From Sulfurospirillum sp. UCH001 (GTDB lineage: Bacteria > Campylobacterota > Campylobacteria > Campylobacterales > Sulfurospirillaceae): a stretch of DNA of 64,000 bases. Both the position numbers and the translations under genes were made by a program. The stretch covers positions 1,798,001 through 1,862,000 of the forward strand of contig NZ_AP014723.1 in NCBI RefSeq assembly GCF_001548035.1, written 5' to 3'. Numbering within the stretch: the first letter of the stretch is position 1; each line of letters begins with the position of its first letter. The notes below the pieces were generated by a model. It was not told where the DNA came from. It saw only the letters and a list, made by a program, of their open reading frames with translations, and did no database searches. Below are positions 54,257 to 64,000 of the stretch, one piece after another.

Positions 54257-54751
54257 TTATCCTTTTAAAATATCAATCGCACTTTGTGCTATAGATTTTG
54301 CACTTTGAAACGCCGAAACGTTCGCTTGGTAAGCACGAGTTGCTTCAACAAGGTTAGACATCTCAATGACAGGATTTACATTGGGATATGCTACATAACC
54401 CTCTTCGTTCGCATCAGGATGAGAAGGCTCATATTTGTATCTAAATTCACTCTCATCACGAACAACTTTATCGACAGCTACACTCATTATAGCAGGATTG
54501 GCATTTTCTTGCAAGAATGGGTCATCTAGTGGGTTTTCATAGCCTAGCATATTTGAATTGCCTGCAATTTTTTCATTTAAGGTTTTATTGAAATCAATCG
54601 CTTTGAACACAACATCTTTACGTTGGTACGGTCCACCTTCACTTGTACGTGTAGTGTTTGCATTAGCAATATTGGAGCTAATAACGTCCATTCTAAAACG
54701 TTGAGCTGAAAGCCCATAACTGCTGATATCAAAACTGCTTAAATATGCCAT
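54257..54751 (-). CDS. flgC: Flagellar proximal rod protein FlgC
   Basis: A rod protein of 164 residues with the N-terminal MDVISSNIANANTTRT motif and the C-terminal EMSNLVEATRAYQANVSAFQ coiled region shared by rod and hook proteins. It lies 9 nt after flgB and 5 nt before fliE. Confidence 0.96.
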   Translation of the reverse strand: MAYLSSFDISSYGLSAQRFRMDVISSNIANANTTRTSEGGPYQRKDVVFKAIDFNKTLNEKIAGNSNMLGYENPLDDPFLQENANPAIMSVAVDKVVRDESEFRYKYEPSHPDANEEGYVAYPNVNPVIEMSNLVEATRAYQANVSAFQSAKSIAQSAIDILKG

Positions 54752-54760
54752 TGTTTTTCC

Positions 54761-55195
54761 TTACACTTTTGACGAATATTCGATAACGCTTTTGAAAATA
54801 AGGCCATTTTTTTGCAAACCTGATGTTAAAGCGTTAAACATCATCGCATTTTTTCCAAGTTCAGATGTCTCAACATCTAAATCGACTGTATTGCCATCAT
54901 TTCGAGACATTTGACCGTCTCTAAGATAAATAGTTGACTTTGAACTATCAAAATCTGTTGCTCCATTTAGATGTGCGCTATTTGTTTGCGCCATCTCAAG
55001 TTTGTTTGAAGCACTGTTTTCACCATAAATCTCTTTTTTCTTTTCTATGAGAGCCGTTTCAAAATCAATATCACGTGCTTTATAAAAAGGTGTATCAATA
55101 TTTGCAATATTGCTTGATACAAGGTCTTGTCTTAATGCTCTTGCATTTAGACCTGCTTCTAAAAGTTCATTTGATTTAGAGGTCACAAAACCCAT
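54761..55195 (-). CDS. flgB: Flagellar proximal rod protein FlgB
   Basis: A rod protein of 144 residues with ARALRQDLVSSNIANIDTPFYKARDIDFE at the N terminus (the NIANxxTPxYK hallmark) and VDLDVETSELGKNAM toward the C terminus. The frame extends to a TTG at 55228, but AAAGGA precedes the ATG at 55195, and the sigma-54-type promoter covers the extension, so 55195 is the start. Confidence 0.95.
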   Translation of the reverse strand: MGFVTSKSNELLEAGLNARALRQDLVSSNIANIDTPFYKARDIDFETALIEKKKEIYGENSASNKLEMAQTNSAHLNGATDFDSSKSTIYLRDGQMSRNDGNTVDLDVETSELGKNAMMFNALTSGLQKNGLIFKSVIEYSSKV

Positions 55196-55226
55196 TTTTT
55201 TCCTTTCTTCACGAGATATTTTATAC

Positions 55227-55242
55227 AAGCAAATTGTATTCC
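55227..55242 (-). promoter_or_regulatory. Sigma-54 (RpoN)-type promoter of flgB-flgC-fliE(-ftsI)
   Basis: On the minus strand GGAATACAATTTGCTT has GG and GC separated by exactly ten bases, the -24/-12 pattern of RpoN promoters, and matches the TTTGCTT form known from Campylobacter and Helicobacter rod and hook genes. The expected start of transcription is about 20 bp before the flgB ATG. The RpoN-associated protein gene flgZ is also in the window. Confidence 0.75.
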
Positions 55243-55315
55243 GTTTTTGCTCATAATATGATTTAATCTATTTTAGTGTAAAATGAGATAAATTCTAACT
55301 ATACAATAAGAAACC

Positions 55316-56476
55316 ATGGAAACAGATAAAATACTTTTTTCACTTAGCACATTTGCCATCTTTGTTGGCATTGTTTTTTCATTGTCATTGCCGGTGTTTA
55401 CAACACTCTTCTTTGACTATTCTGAATACCATTTTTTTGTTCGACAATTTGCAGTAGGTATGATTAGTGTTACCATCATGTGGGCACTATCGCAAGTTGA
55501 TCCGGATAAATTTTTGATTCACATTGGATTTACCATTTTCCTAAGCTGTCTTTTACTGATGGGAGTTATGCACTATCTTCCAGAGTCATTAGTTACTTCT
55601 GCAGGTGGTGCAAAACGATGGATCAGGCTTCCTGGCTTTTCACTTGCACCTGTTGAATTTTTTAAGATTGGTTTTGTTTACTTTCTTGCATGGAGTTTTG
55701 CAAGAAAACTAAACAACAACAAAAAGACTCTCAAAGAAGAGATGAAACTGATTTTGCCTTATTTAGCTGTTTTTCTTTTGGTTATTTATCTTATCGCTGT
55801 TATGCAAAATGACCTTGGACAGGTAGTTGTCTTAGCACTCACCCTTGCGGTTATGGCATTTTTTGCTGGAACAAGCCTACAACTCTTTATGCTTGCCATC
55901 ATGGGTTCTATTTTTGTTTTTTTAGTCGCTATTTTTAGTTCTACACACCGTATTATTAGGATCAAAACATGGTGGGCAACCATCCAAAATATGGTTCTCT
56001 CCCTCTTTCCTGAAAAGATAGCAGCTGCTCTTAGGGTTGAAGATGCTCCAGAGCCTTATCAGATTTCACACTCACTCAATGCTATTAAGCATGGTGGGCT
56101 TTTTGGAGAAGGTATTGGAAACGGTATGTTCAAGCTAGGATACCTAAGTGAAGTACATACTGACTTCGCTCTTGCAGGTATTGCAGAGGAAGTTGGCGCA
56201 TTAGGAGTGACACTTTTAACACTCATTATTATCACGATTATTTACCGTATCTTTAAAATTGCAAGTCGTAGTCAAAATAAAGTTTACTATCTTTTCTCTT
56301 TAGGTATTGGTCTTTTAATCGTTTTCTCATTCTTGATGAATGCTTATGGTATCACTTCCATTACTCCAATTAAAGGTATTTCCGTTCCATTTATCAGCTA
56401 TGGCGGAAGCTCCATCTTAGCCCTTTCTGTTGGCATAGGAATGGTTTTAATGATCAGTAAAAAGGCAAAGCTATGA
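55316..56476 (+). CDS. ftsW: FtsW, SEDS peptidoglycan glycosyltransferase
   Basis: FtsW polymerises septal glycan strands together with FtsI. The 386-residue protein has about ten membrane segments, the AGGAKRWIRLPGFSLAPVEFFKIG motif, QNDLGQVV and the C-terminal FISYGGSSILALSVGIGMVL. RodA is the alternative, but the murG neighbour favours FtsW. It is divergent from flgB and overlaps murG by 4 nt (ATGA). Confidence 0.92.
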   Translation: METDKILFSLSTFAIFVGIVFSLSLPVFTTLFFDYSEYHFFVRQFAVGMISVTIMWALSQVDPDKFLIHIGFTIFLSCLLLMGVMHYLPESLVTSAGGAKRWIRLPGFSLAPVEFFKIGFVYFLAWSFARKLNNNKKTLKEEMKLILPYLAVFLLVIYLIAVMQNDLGQVVVLALTLAVMAFFAGTSLQLFMLAIMGSIFVFLVAIFSSTHRIIRIKTWWATIQNMVLSLFPEKIAAALRVEDAPEPYQISHSLNAIKHGGLFGEGIGNGMFKLGYLSEVHTDFALAGIAEEVGALGVTLLTLIIITIIYRIFKIASRSQNKVYYLFSLGIGLLIVFSFLMNAYGITSITPIKGISVPFISYGGSSILALSVGIGMVLMISKKAKL

Positions 56477-57504
56477 TAGCCATTACAGGCGGTGGAACAG
56501 GAGGACATCTTGTTATTGCAAAAGCGATTAAAGAAGAGTTAAATAAACGTGGTATAAAGCCTATTTACATAGGTTCCACAGCAGGTCAAGATAAAGCATG
56601 GTTCGAAGGTGATGATGGGTTTGAGAAAACCTATTTTTTAGAGAGTCAAGGTGTCGTCAATAAAAAAGGCTTACGAAAAATCTTAGCACTCTACGACATT
56701 ATGCGTTCTGCGTTTACGTGTAAAACGATTTTTAAAAAGCATCATATACGATATGTTTTCTCTGTTGGCGGATATTCTGCAGCACCTGCATCCTTTGGCG
56801 CTCTTCTTAGCGGTAAACCTCTTTATATTCATGAACAAAATGCCATCCAAGGAAAACTCAACTCACTGTTAAGACCTTTTTGTAAAGCTTTCTTTAGTTC
56901 CTACGATAAAGATGCTATTTTCACAAATTATCCTGTCAGTGAAGCTTTTTTTGACATCCGAAGAGAGCGTACAGATTTAAAAACAATCATCTTTCTAGGA
57001 GGTAGTCAAGGTGCCTCTTTTATTAATGCATTAGCCCAAAAATTAGCTCCTCTTTTACATAAAGAAGGCATCTTTATTATTCATCAAACAGGCAAAAAAG
57101 AGTTTGATGCAATGAAGGCATTTTATGCTGAGCACAATATTCCTGCGGATGTATTTGATTTTTCAAAAGAAATTCCTTCAAAATTAACCCTTGCAGACTT
57201 TGCAATTAGCCGTTCAGGGGCAAGTACCTTATGGGAACTATGTGCAGCAACAGTTCCTGCTCTTTTTATCCCTTTTCCTCATGCAGCAGCAAATCATCAA
57301 TATTTCAATGCCAAGATGCTTGCTGATCAAAAATTAGCTCTTATTTGCTCTCAAAACAGCGCAATTGATCCTATTATGCTTTTAGATGACATCAAGCATG
57401 TTGATCTATCGTATGTTTCTAAAAATTTATCACATATGATTCAAAAAGATGGTGCTAAAGAGATTGTTGATATGATATTACACAATCAAACAAAGGAGAA
57501 ATAA
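56473..57504 (+). CDS. murG: UDP-GlcNAc--undecaprenyl-PP-MurNAc-pentapeptide GlcNAc transferase
   Basis: MurG makes lipid II on the inner face of the membrane. The 343-residue GT-B enzyme begins AITGGGTGGHLVIAKAI (the donor/acceptor glycine loop), has SVGGYSAAPASFGALL and HEQNAIQGKLN, and the UDP-GlcNAc site around FLGGSQGASFIN and ISRSGASTLWELCA. It is coupled to ftsW and to the GNAT gene (TAATG). Confidence 0.96.
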   Translation: MIAITGGGTGGHLVIAKAIKEELNKRGIKPIYIGSTAGQDKAWFEGDDGFEKTYFLESQGVVNKKGLRKILALYDIMRSAFTCKTIFKKHHIRYVFSVGGYSAAPASFGALLSGKPLYIHEQNAIQGKLNSLLRPFCKAFFSSYDKDAIFTNYPVSEAFFDIRRERTDLKTIIFLGGSQGASFINALAQKLAPLLHKEGIFIIHQTGKKEFDAMKAFYAEHNIPADVFDFSKEIPSKLTLADFAISRSGASTLWELCAATVPALFIPFPHAAANHQYFNAKMLADQKLALICSQNSAIDPIMLLDDIKHVDLSYVSKNLSHMIQKDGAKEIVDMILHNQTKEK

Positions 57505-57962
57505 TGTTAGAAAATCTTATTGTTCGTATTGCGACACGCGATGACGCGAAAGAGATTGCCGCTTTTAATGTACTCTTTGCAAAAGAGACTGTCAATAAAA
57601 ATATTCCTCTTGCTCTGACAACAGAAGGTGTCCATCAGGTCTTCGCAAAATTTCATAATGGTTTTTATATTATTGCAACCGTAGAAGGAACTATTGTCGG
57701 ACTCGCAATGATTACAAGAGAGTGGAGCGATTGGAGCAATGGCGCTTTTTATTGTATTCAAAGTATCTTTGTAACAGACCATGAACATGAGAAAGAGATT
57801 CATGATGCACTTTTAGATAAAGCAAAAGCTTTGGCAAAAGAACATTACGATGTATGTGGTATTAGACTTTACGTTCACAAAGACGATAAAGAAACACAAA
57901 AAGCGTATGAAGATTTAGGATTACAAAAAACAAAATATCGAGTGTTCGAAGAGTTATTTTAA
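57504..57962 (+). CDS. GNAT-family N-acetyltransferase
   Basis: A 152-residue acetyl-CoA-dependent transferase: VRIATRDDAKEIAAFN at the N terminus, a central GLAMITREWSDWSNGAFYCIQSIFV and the C-terminal KAYEDLGLQKTKYRVFEEL typical of the fold. The acetyl-CoA loop is atypical. The substrate is unknown. One-base overlap with murG suggests cotranscription with the cell-wall genes. Confidence 0.85.
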   Translation: MLENLIVRIATRDDAKEIAAFNVLFAKETVNKNIPLALTTEGVHQVFAKFHNGFYIIATVEGTIVGLAMITREWSDWSNGAFYCIQSIFVTDHEHEKEIHDALLDKAKALAKEHYDVCGIRLYVHKDDKETQKAYEDLGLQKTKYRVFEELF

Positions 57963-57968
57963 ACGAAG

Positions 57969-58045
57969 TGGTGCGCTCGAAGGGACTCGAACCCCTGACC
58001 GTTGGTACCGCAAACCAATGCTCTATCCATCTGAGCTACGAACGC
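57969..58045 (-). tRNA. tRNA-Arg, anticodon GCG
   Basis: A full cloverleaf on the minus strand: acceptor GCGTTCG/CGAGCGC, D-arm GCTC/GAGC, anticodon arm TTGGT/ACCAA with loop TTGCGGT, T-arm AGGGG/CCCTT with loop TTCGAGT, discriminator A, and CCA encoded. The anticodon is GCG, which reads CGC and, by wobble, CGU. C35 and the D-loop A fit arginine identity. Most bacteria use ACG here, edited to inosine. Confidence 0.93.
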
Positions 58046-58112
58046 ACATTTCTCTTTGAGGTCGGTATTATATCTTACCTAATATAAAATAAGTATTAAA
58101 AAAAGAGCCAAA

Positions 58113-58997
58113 ATGTCATTTAGTTTACAAAGTTCTCTAAAAACGTCGTTAAAAAGTTCTTGGACGATTTTAAAGCTCATTGTTCCTATTTACATTTTGG
58201 CAGATCTTTTATTCTATTACAATCTTCTATCCTATATTACTTTCATTTTTAAACCTCTAGTAAACCTTTTAGAATTACCGCAAGAAGCAGCTCTTGCCAT
58301 TGTAAGCGGATTATTTCTCAATCTTTATGCAGCTATAGCTTTTGCTGCACCTCTTGGTCTTGGAGCAAAAGAATGGACTGTTTTAGCTATTTTTTTAGGT
58401 ATTGCGCATGCGTTGCTGGTTGAAACAGAGATCATGAAACGATTAGGTATTTCAAGAATATACTCTATTTGCTTACGCTTAGGGGTTGGCTTATTGGTGG
58501 GAGGAATAACATCAAAATTACCACAAAGTTGGTTTACAGTTAAAATAGACGAAGATGGTATTAATCTAGCATTGAACCATCCACACTATCATTCACTCTT
58601 TGAGCTACTTCAAAACTCTCTATATGAATCACTTTCTCTTTCTATTAAAGTCATAGTCTTAGTGACTGCATTGATCTTTTTTCTTGATTTTATTAAATCT
58701 CTTGCCATCATTGAAAAACATTCCAAAAAGGTCAATAGTGGATTTTCTATTTTAGTAGGTGTGATTCTAGGTATTACTTATGGAGCTGGTATTTTAATTT
58801 CTGAATACGAAAAAGGAATTCTACAAAAAAAAGAGGTTTTATTTATTGGAACCTATTTAATGATTTGTCATGCAATTATTGAAGATACCCTACTTTTTGT
58901 CATTTTTGGCGCAAATCCTTGGCTTATTGTAAGCCTACGACTACTCTTTGCAACACTCGTTGCCACTCTCATTGTCAAATATTATAAAACTACTTAA
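58113..58997 (+). CDS. Nucleoside recognition (gate) domain membrane protein
   Basis: A 294-residue integral membrane protein with about eight segments in two similar halves, each a gate-domain unit like those in spore maturation proteins and NupC-type carriers: IVPIYILADLLFYYNLL with GLFLNLYAAIAFAAPLGLG in the first half, and VLVTALIFFLDFI with VGVILGITYGAGILISEY in the second. The substrate is unknown. It overlaps the following thioredoxin-like gene convergently by 8 bp. Confidence 0.8.
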   Translation: MSFSLQSSLKTSLKSSWTILKLIVPIYILADLLFYYNLLSYITFIFKPLVNLLELPQEAALAIVSGLFLNLYAAIAFAAPLGLGAKEWTVLAIFLGIAHALLVETEIMKRLGISRIYSICLRLGVGLLVGGITSKLPQSWFTVKIDEDGINLALNHPHYHSLFELLQNSLYESLSLSIKVIVLVTALIFFLDFIKSLAIIEKHSKKVNSGFSILVGVILGITYGAGILISEYEKGILQKKEVLFIGTYLMICHAIIEDTLLFVIFGANPWLIVSLRLLFATLVATLIVKYYKTT

Positions 58998-59382
58998 ATT
59001 CTTGAGCATACACTTCATCTAATAACTCTATAAAGCTCTCTGGATTCATATAGCCTGCAAATTCATCAATAATATGAAGATTCTGTGGAGATACAATGAG
59101 ATTGGTTGGAAAATACTTCACATGATAGGCTTTAGGCAATAAAGAGCCTTCTTGGCGCATGGTAACATGTAAATACTTTTTCGAAATATATTGAGAATAC
59201 TTTGGAACATTAAAAATCTCTGTTTGCATCTTAAGACAATAGGGACAGCCCTCTTTCTCAATACTTAAAAGAATAAGTTGTTTGTTATCTAAGGCTTTTT
59301 GTCGCTCAATATCAAGAAAATCTGCTTTTAGACAAAGAGTGCTTATAGATAAACTTAGGAATACATAGAAAAACTTTTTCAT
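58990..59382 (-). CDS. Periplasmic thioredoxin-fold protein with CPYC motif
   Basis: A 130-residue exported protein: a signal peptide (YVFLSLSISTLCLKADF) and a thioredoxin fold with CPYC at about residues 46-49, the motif of glutaredoxins, plus the cis-proline in KYFPTNLIVS. It probably reduces or shuffles periplasmic disulfides. Its ATG overlaps the stop of the upstream paralogue (ATGA), so the two are made together. Confidence 0.82.
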   Translation of the reverse strand: MKKFFYVFLSLSISTLCLKADFLDIERQKALDNKQLILLSIEKEGCPYCLKMQTEIFNVPKYSQYISKKYLHVTMRQEGSLLPKAYHVKYFPTNLIVSPQNLHIIDEFAGYMNPESFIELLDEVYAQEFK

Positions 59383-59753
59383 TTAGTCGCTCCAAAACGT
59401 TCCAATAACGCAATAAATTCACTTTTTGATGGAGCACCGATCATTTCATGAAGAATAACATTATCAGGAGTTACAATATAAAATGTTGGGGTAATTCGAG
59501 AAGTCAAAAATTCTGGTATTTCGTCTTTATGAATATCAAGTTTTAAAAGCATATAGTTCTTAGTGATTATACTTTTTACATCTTCTTTAGAAAGAACAAA
59601 TTTCTCCATTTTTTCACAATACGAACATGATTCCATGACCAATTCAACTAAAATAAGCTTCTTTTCTTCTGTTGCTTGAATCTTAATATCATTGAAACTC
59701 ATTGCATATAAACTAAAACTCATTAAAAACAAACTCACAATTATTTTCATCAT
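59379..59753 (-). CDS. Periplasmic thioredoxin-fold protein with CSYC motif
   Basis: A 124-residue paralogue of the next gene with a signal peptide (IIVSLFLMSFSLYAMSF), a CSYC redox motif at about residues 43-46 and a cis-proline in SRITPTFYIVTPDN. The two proteins share the lay-out but differ in the dipeptide between the cysteines, which sets redox potential. A promoter lies 27 bp upstream. Confidence 0.82.
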   Translation of the reverse strand: MMKIIVSLFLMSFSLYAMSFNDIKIQATEEKKLILVELVMESCSYCEKMEKFVLSKEDVKSIITKNYMLLKLDIHKDEIPEFLTSRITPTFYIVTPDNVILHEMIGAPSKSEFIALLERFGATK

Positions 59754-59779
59754 TATGAAACCTTTTTTTAATTAGCCTA

Positions 59780-59785
59780 ATTATA
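59780..59785 (-). promoter_or_regulatory. -10 box of the thioredoxin-fold pair, with adjacent palindrome
   Basis: TATAAT on the minus strand is followed at once by AATTAGGCTAATT (about 59770-59782), two 6-bp arms around a single base that lie over the expected transcription start and could bind a repressor. The region from here to the 5S rRNA gene (59786-59929) holds no gene that I can support. Confidence 0.45.
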
Positions 59786-59929
59786 ATAAAAATAAAACCA
59801 ATAAAGATTGAAAAAAAATTATTTCACGAATAGATAAGAAAATAAAAAGCACTAGACTTTAACGATATTTGCTGCTTGCGATATTATGAATAAGGGATTG
59901 AGAAAAGGGAAGGTTAAAGAAGAATCACG

Positions 59930-60046
59930 GAACTGGCAGCGACCTACGTTTCCATCTCAGTAAGAGAGAGTATTATCGGCGATGAAGAGCTTAGCTTCCT
60001 GGTTCGAAATGGGACAGGGCGTTTCCTCTTCTCTATAGCCACCAGA
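59930..60046 (-). rRNA. rrf: 5S ribosomal RNA
   Basis: The minus strand reads CTGGTGGCTATAGAGAAGAG at the 5' side, CCCATTTCGAACCAGGAAG in the middle and ends GTCGCTGCCAG, the conserved 5S pattern, with the terminal helix formed by CTGGTGGC and GCTGCCAG. The ends are placed by that pairing and may be off by a few bases. It is the last gene of the rRNA operon. Confidence 0.92.
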
Positions 60047-60049
60047 ATC

Positions 60050-60095
60050 GTGAATTAAATCTATTCGCATTATAAGCTAAATAGGCTTAATTCAC
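60050..60095 (-). repeat. Long imperfect hairpin between 23S and 5S
   Basis: GTGAATTAA... and ...TTAATTCAC form a stem of about 15 bp with few mismatches, 3 bp upstream of the 5S gene. It is probably an RNase processing site of the rRNA precursor. Confidence 0.6.
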
Positions 60096-60135
60096 CATTC
60101 TTTAGTGATTTTAGTATTGTCTGTCAACAAAGCGC

Positions 60136-60168
60136 TTTACACTTAATAAGGAAGTGAAATAGCATTAT
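60136..60168 (-). repeat. 3' half of the 23S rRNA processing stalk
   Basis: This tract (TTTACACTTAATAAGGAAGTG on plus, then AAATAGCATTA) is nearly complementary to 63101-63136 on the other side of the 23S gene. The two halves would pair in the precursor RNA to form the stalk cut by RNase III. Confidence 0.75.
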
Positions 60169-60187
60169 CATACGTTAATATAGAATA

Positions 60188-63093
<2,906 letters not shown>

Positions 63094-63100
63094 TTGTATT

Positions 63101-63136
63101 CTAATGCACATTTCACTCCCTTATTAAATGTAAAAC
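63101..63136 (-). repeat. 5' half of the 23S rRNA processing stalk
   Basis: The minus strand here (ACATTTAATAAGGGAGTGAA, then ATGTGCATTAG) pairs over about 30 bases with the tract at 60136-60168, flanking the 23S gene just outside its 5' end. Confidence 0.75.
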
Positions 63137-63202
63137 ATCTAACAAGTTGTAAATTGTTTTTTTTGCGTTTTGTTGACTTTGACAATAATAAATTAAATAA
63201 CT

Positions 63203-63221
63203 TTAGACTAAAAAAGTCTAA
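63203..63221 (-). repeat. Hairpin in the tRNA-Ala/23S spacer
   Basis: TTAGACT and AGTCTAA form a 7-bp stem around an A-rich loop; next to it AATATCA and TGATATT (63220-63251) bracket a second, interrupted stem. Both lie in the transcribed spacer between tRNA-Ala and 23S and may guide processing or antitermination. The rest of the spacer shows nothing more. Confidence 0.45.
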
Positions 63222-63289
63222 TATCAACTCTTAAAATAAAGAACTGATATTAAACTTCTTCTCTCTTGTTTGACAATGTCCATAAAAAA

Positions 63290-63365
63290 TGGTGGAGAAT
63301 AGCGGGATCGAACCGCTGACCTCCTGCGTGCAAAGCAGGCGCTCTCCCAGCTGAGCTAATTCCCC
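63290..63365 (-). tRNA. tRNA-Ala, anticodon TGC
   Basis: Cloverleaf on the minus strand: acceptor GGGGAAT/ATTCTCC, D-arm GCTC/GAGC, anticodon arm CCTGC/GCAGG with loop TTTGCAC, T-arm AGCGG/CCGCT, A73 and encoded CCA. It sits in the 16S-23S spacer, one base after tRNA-Ile. Confidence 0.97.
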
Positions 63366-63366
63366 A

Positions 63367-63443
63367 TGGTGGGCTTAAGAGGACTCGAACCTCTGACCTT
63401 ACCCTTATCAGGGGTACGCTCTAACCACCTGAGCTATAAGCCC
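63367..63443 (-). tRNA. tRNA-Ile, anticodon GAT
   Basis: Cloverleaf on the minus strand: acceptor GGGCTTA/TAAGCCC (fully paired), D-arm GCTC/GAGC, anticodon arm TACCC/GGGTA with loop CTGATAA, T-arm AGAGG/CCTCT, A73 and encoded CCA. A single base separates it from tRNA-Ala. Confidence 0.97.
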
Positions 63444-63536
63444 CTCTATCTTTCATTCAATCTCTCAAAACTAAATAAGCTTCCCTAGCTTAGGCTCGCC
63501 AGAGACACCATTGTGAGATAGTGTCTCATATACTCT

Positions 63537-64000
<464 letters not shown>

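Noticed and set aside
59889-59960. Short open frame starting ATGAATAAGGGATTG upstream of 5S on the plus strand
   Set aside because: About 20 codons, runs into the 5S gene on the opposite strand, no ribosome-binding site.

Overview
The window is a gene-dense, AT-rich bacterial chromosome segment, almost entirely core genome. The gene content, and a gene order matching blocks I recall from Campylobacter jejuni and Helicobacter (secD-yajC-lnt-metK; clpS-clpA-aat; glyQ-nif3-flgZ-waaA-ffh-rpsP-rplS; alaS-maf; flgB-flgC-fliE-ftsI; ftsW-murG), point to Campylobacterota. A free-living relative such as Sulfurospirillum is my best guess; this is inference from order and proteins, not a database match. 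No prophage, transposase, CRISPR array or integron was seen. No stretch above 300 bases lacks a gene.

Layout. 1-4.2 kb: Sec translocon genes (secD cut by the window edge, yajC), lnt and metK. 4.4-13.6 kb: a long minus-strand run of an AEC carrier, aat-clpA-clpS (N-degron proteolysis), a TlpA-like lipoprotein, smpB, ispE, csrA, truB and a Rep/UvrD helicase. 13.8-24.1 kb: LysR regulator, a small protein that looks like the ClpXP adaptor SspB, pepF, pabC/pabB, pyrB, a glycine-zipper protein, bioD, an AraC/GyrI regulator divergent from an aminotransferase, and a DUF89 protein. 24.2-35.1 kb: an almost gap-free minus-strand run for translation and protein targeting (rplS, trmD, rimM, khpA, rpsP, ffh), then a pseudouridine synthase, waaA, flgZ, nif3, glyQ, DUF3972, purE, a U32 protein and cheZ. 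35.2-37.5 kb: PHP phosphatase and glnA on plus. 37.7-47 kb: PBP1A, an orphan ABC ATPase, a BioF-like enzyme, maf, alaS and a GH17-like membrane glucan enzyme. 47.2-52.2 kb: two uncharacterised proteins (one only 54 aa), DUF1566, SDR, a nucleotide-sugar aminotransferase/oxidoreductase pair and hemH. 52.2-59.8 kb: ftsI-fliE-flgC-flgB behind a sigma-54-type promoter, divergent from ftsW-murG-GNAT; tRNA-Arg; a gate-domain membrane protein; two thioredoxin-fold proteins. 59.9-64 kb: an rRNA operon on minus (16S partial, tRNA-Ile, tRNA-Ala, 23S, 5S).

Working together. Much of the window serves translation and protein fate: tRNA charging, ribosome maturation and rescue, SRP targeting, Sec export, lipoprotein acylation and regulated proteolysis. 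A second theme links envelope growth (ftsI, ftsW, murG, PBP1A) with flagellar assembly and chemotaxis (flgB, flgC, fliE, flgZ, cheZ, csrA).

Most notable: the SspB-like protein; a CheZ with CheY-docking-like motifs at both ends; a glutamine synthetase lacking the adenylylation tyrosine; a tRNA-Arg with anticodon GCG; a dispersed palindromic intergenic repeat in three copies; a candidate small RNA opposite the metK leader; and a sigma-54-type promoter in front of a flagellar-rod/ftsI run. I did not find a clearly new multigene system.
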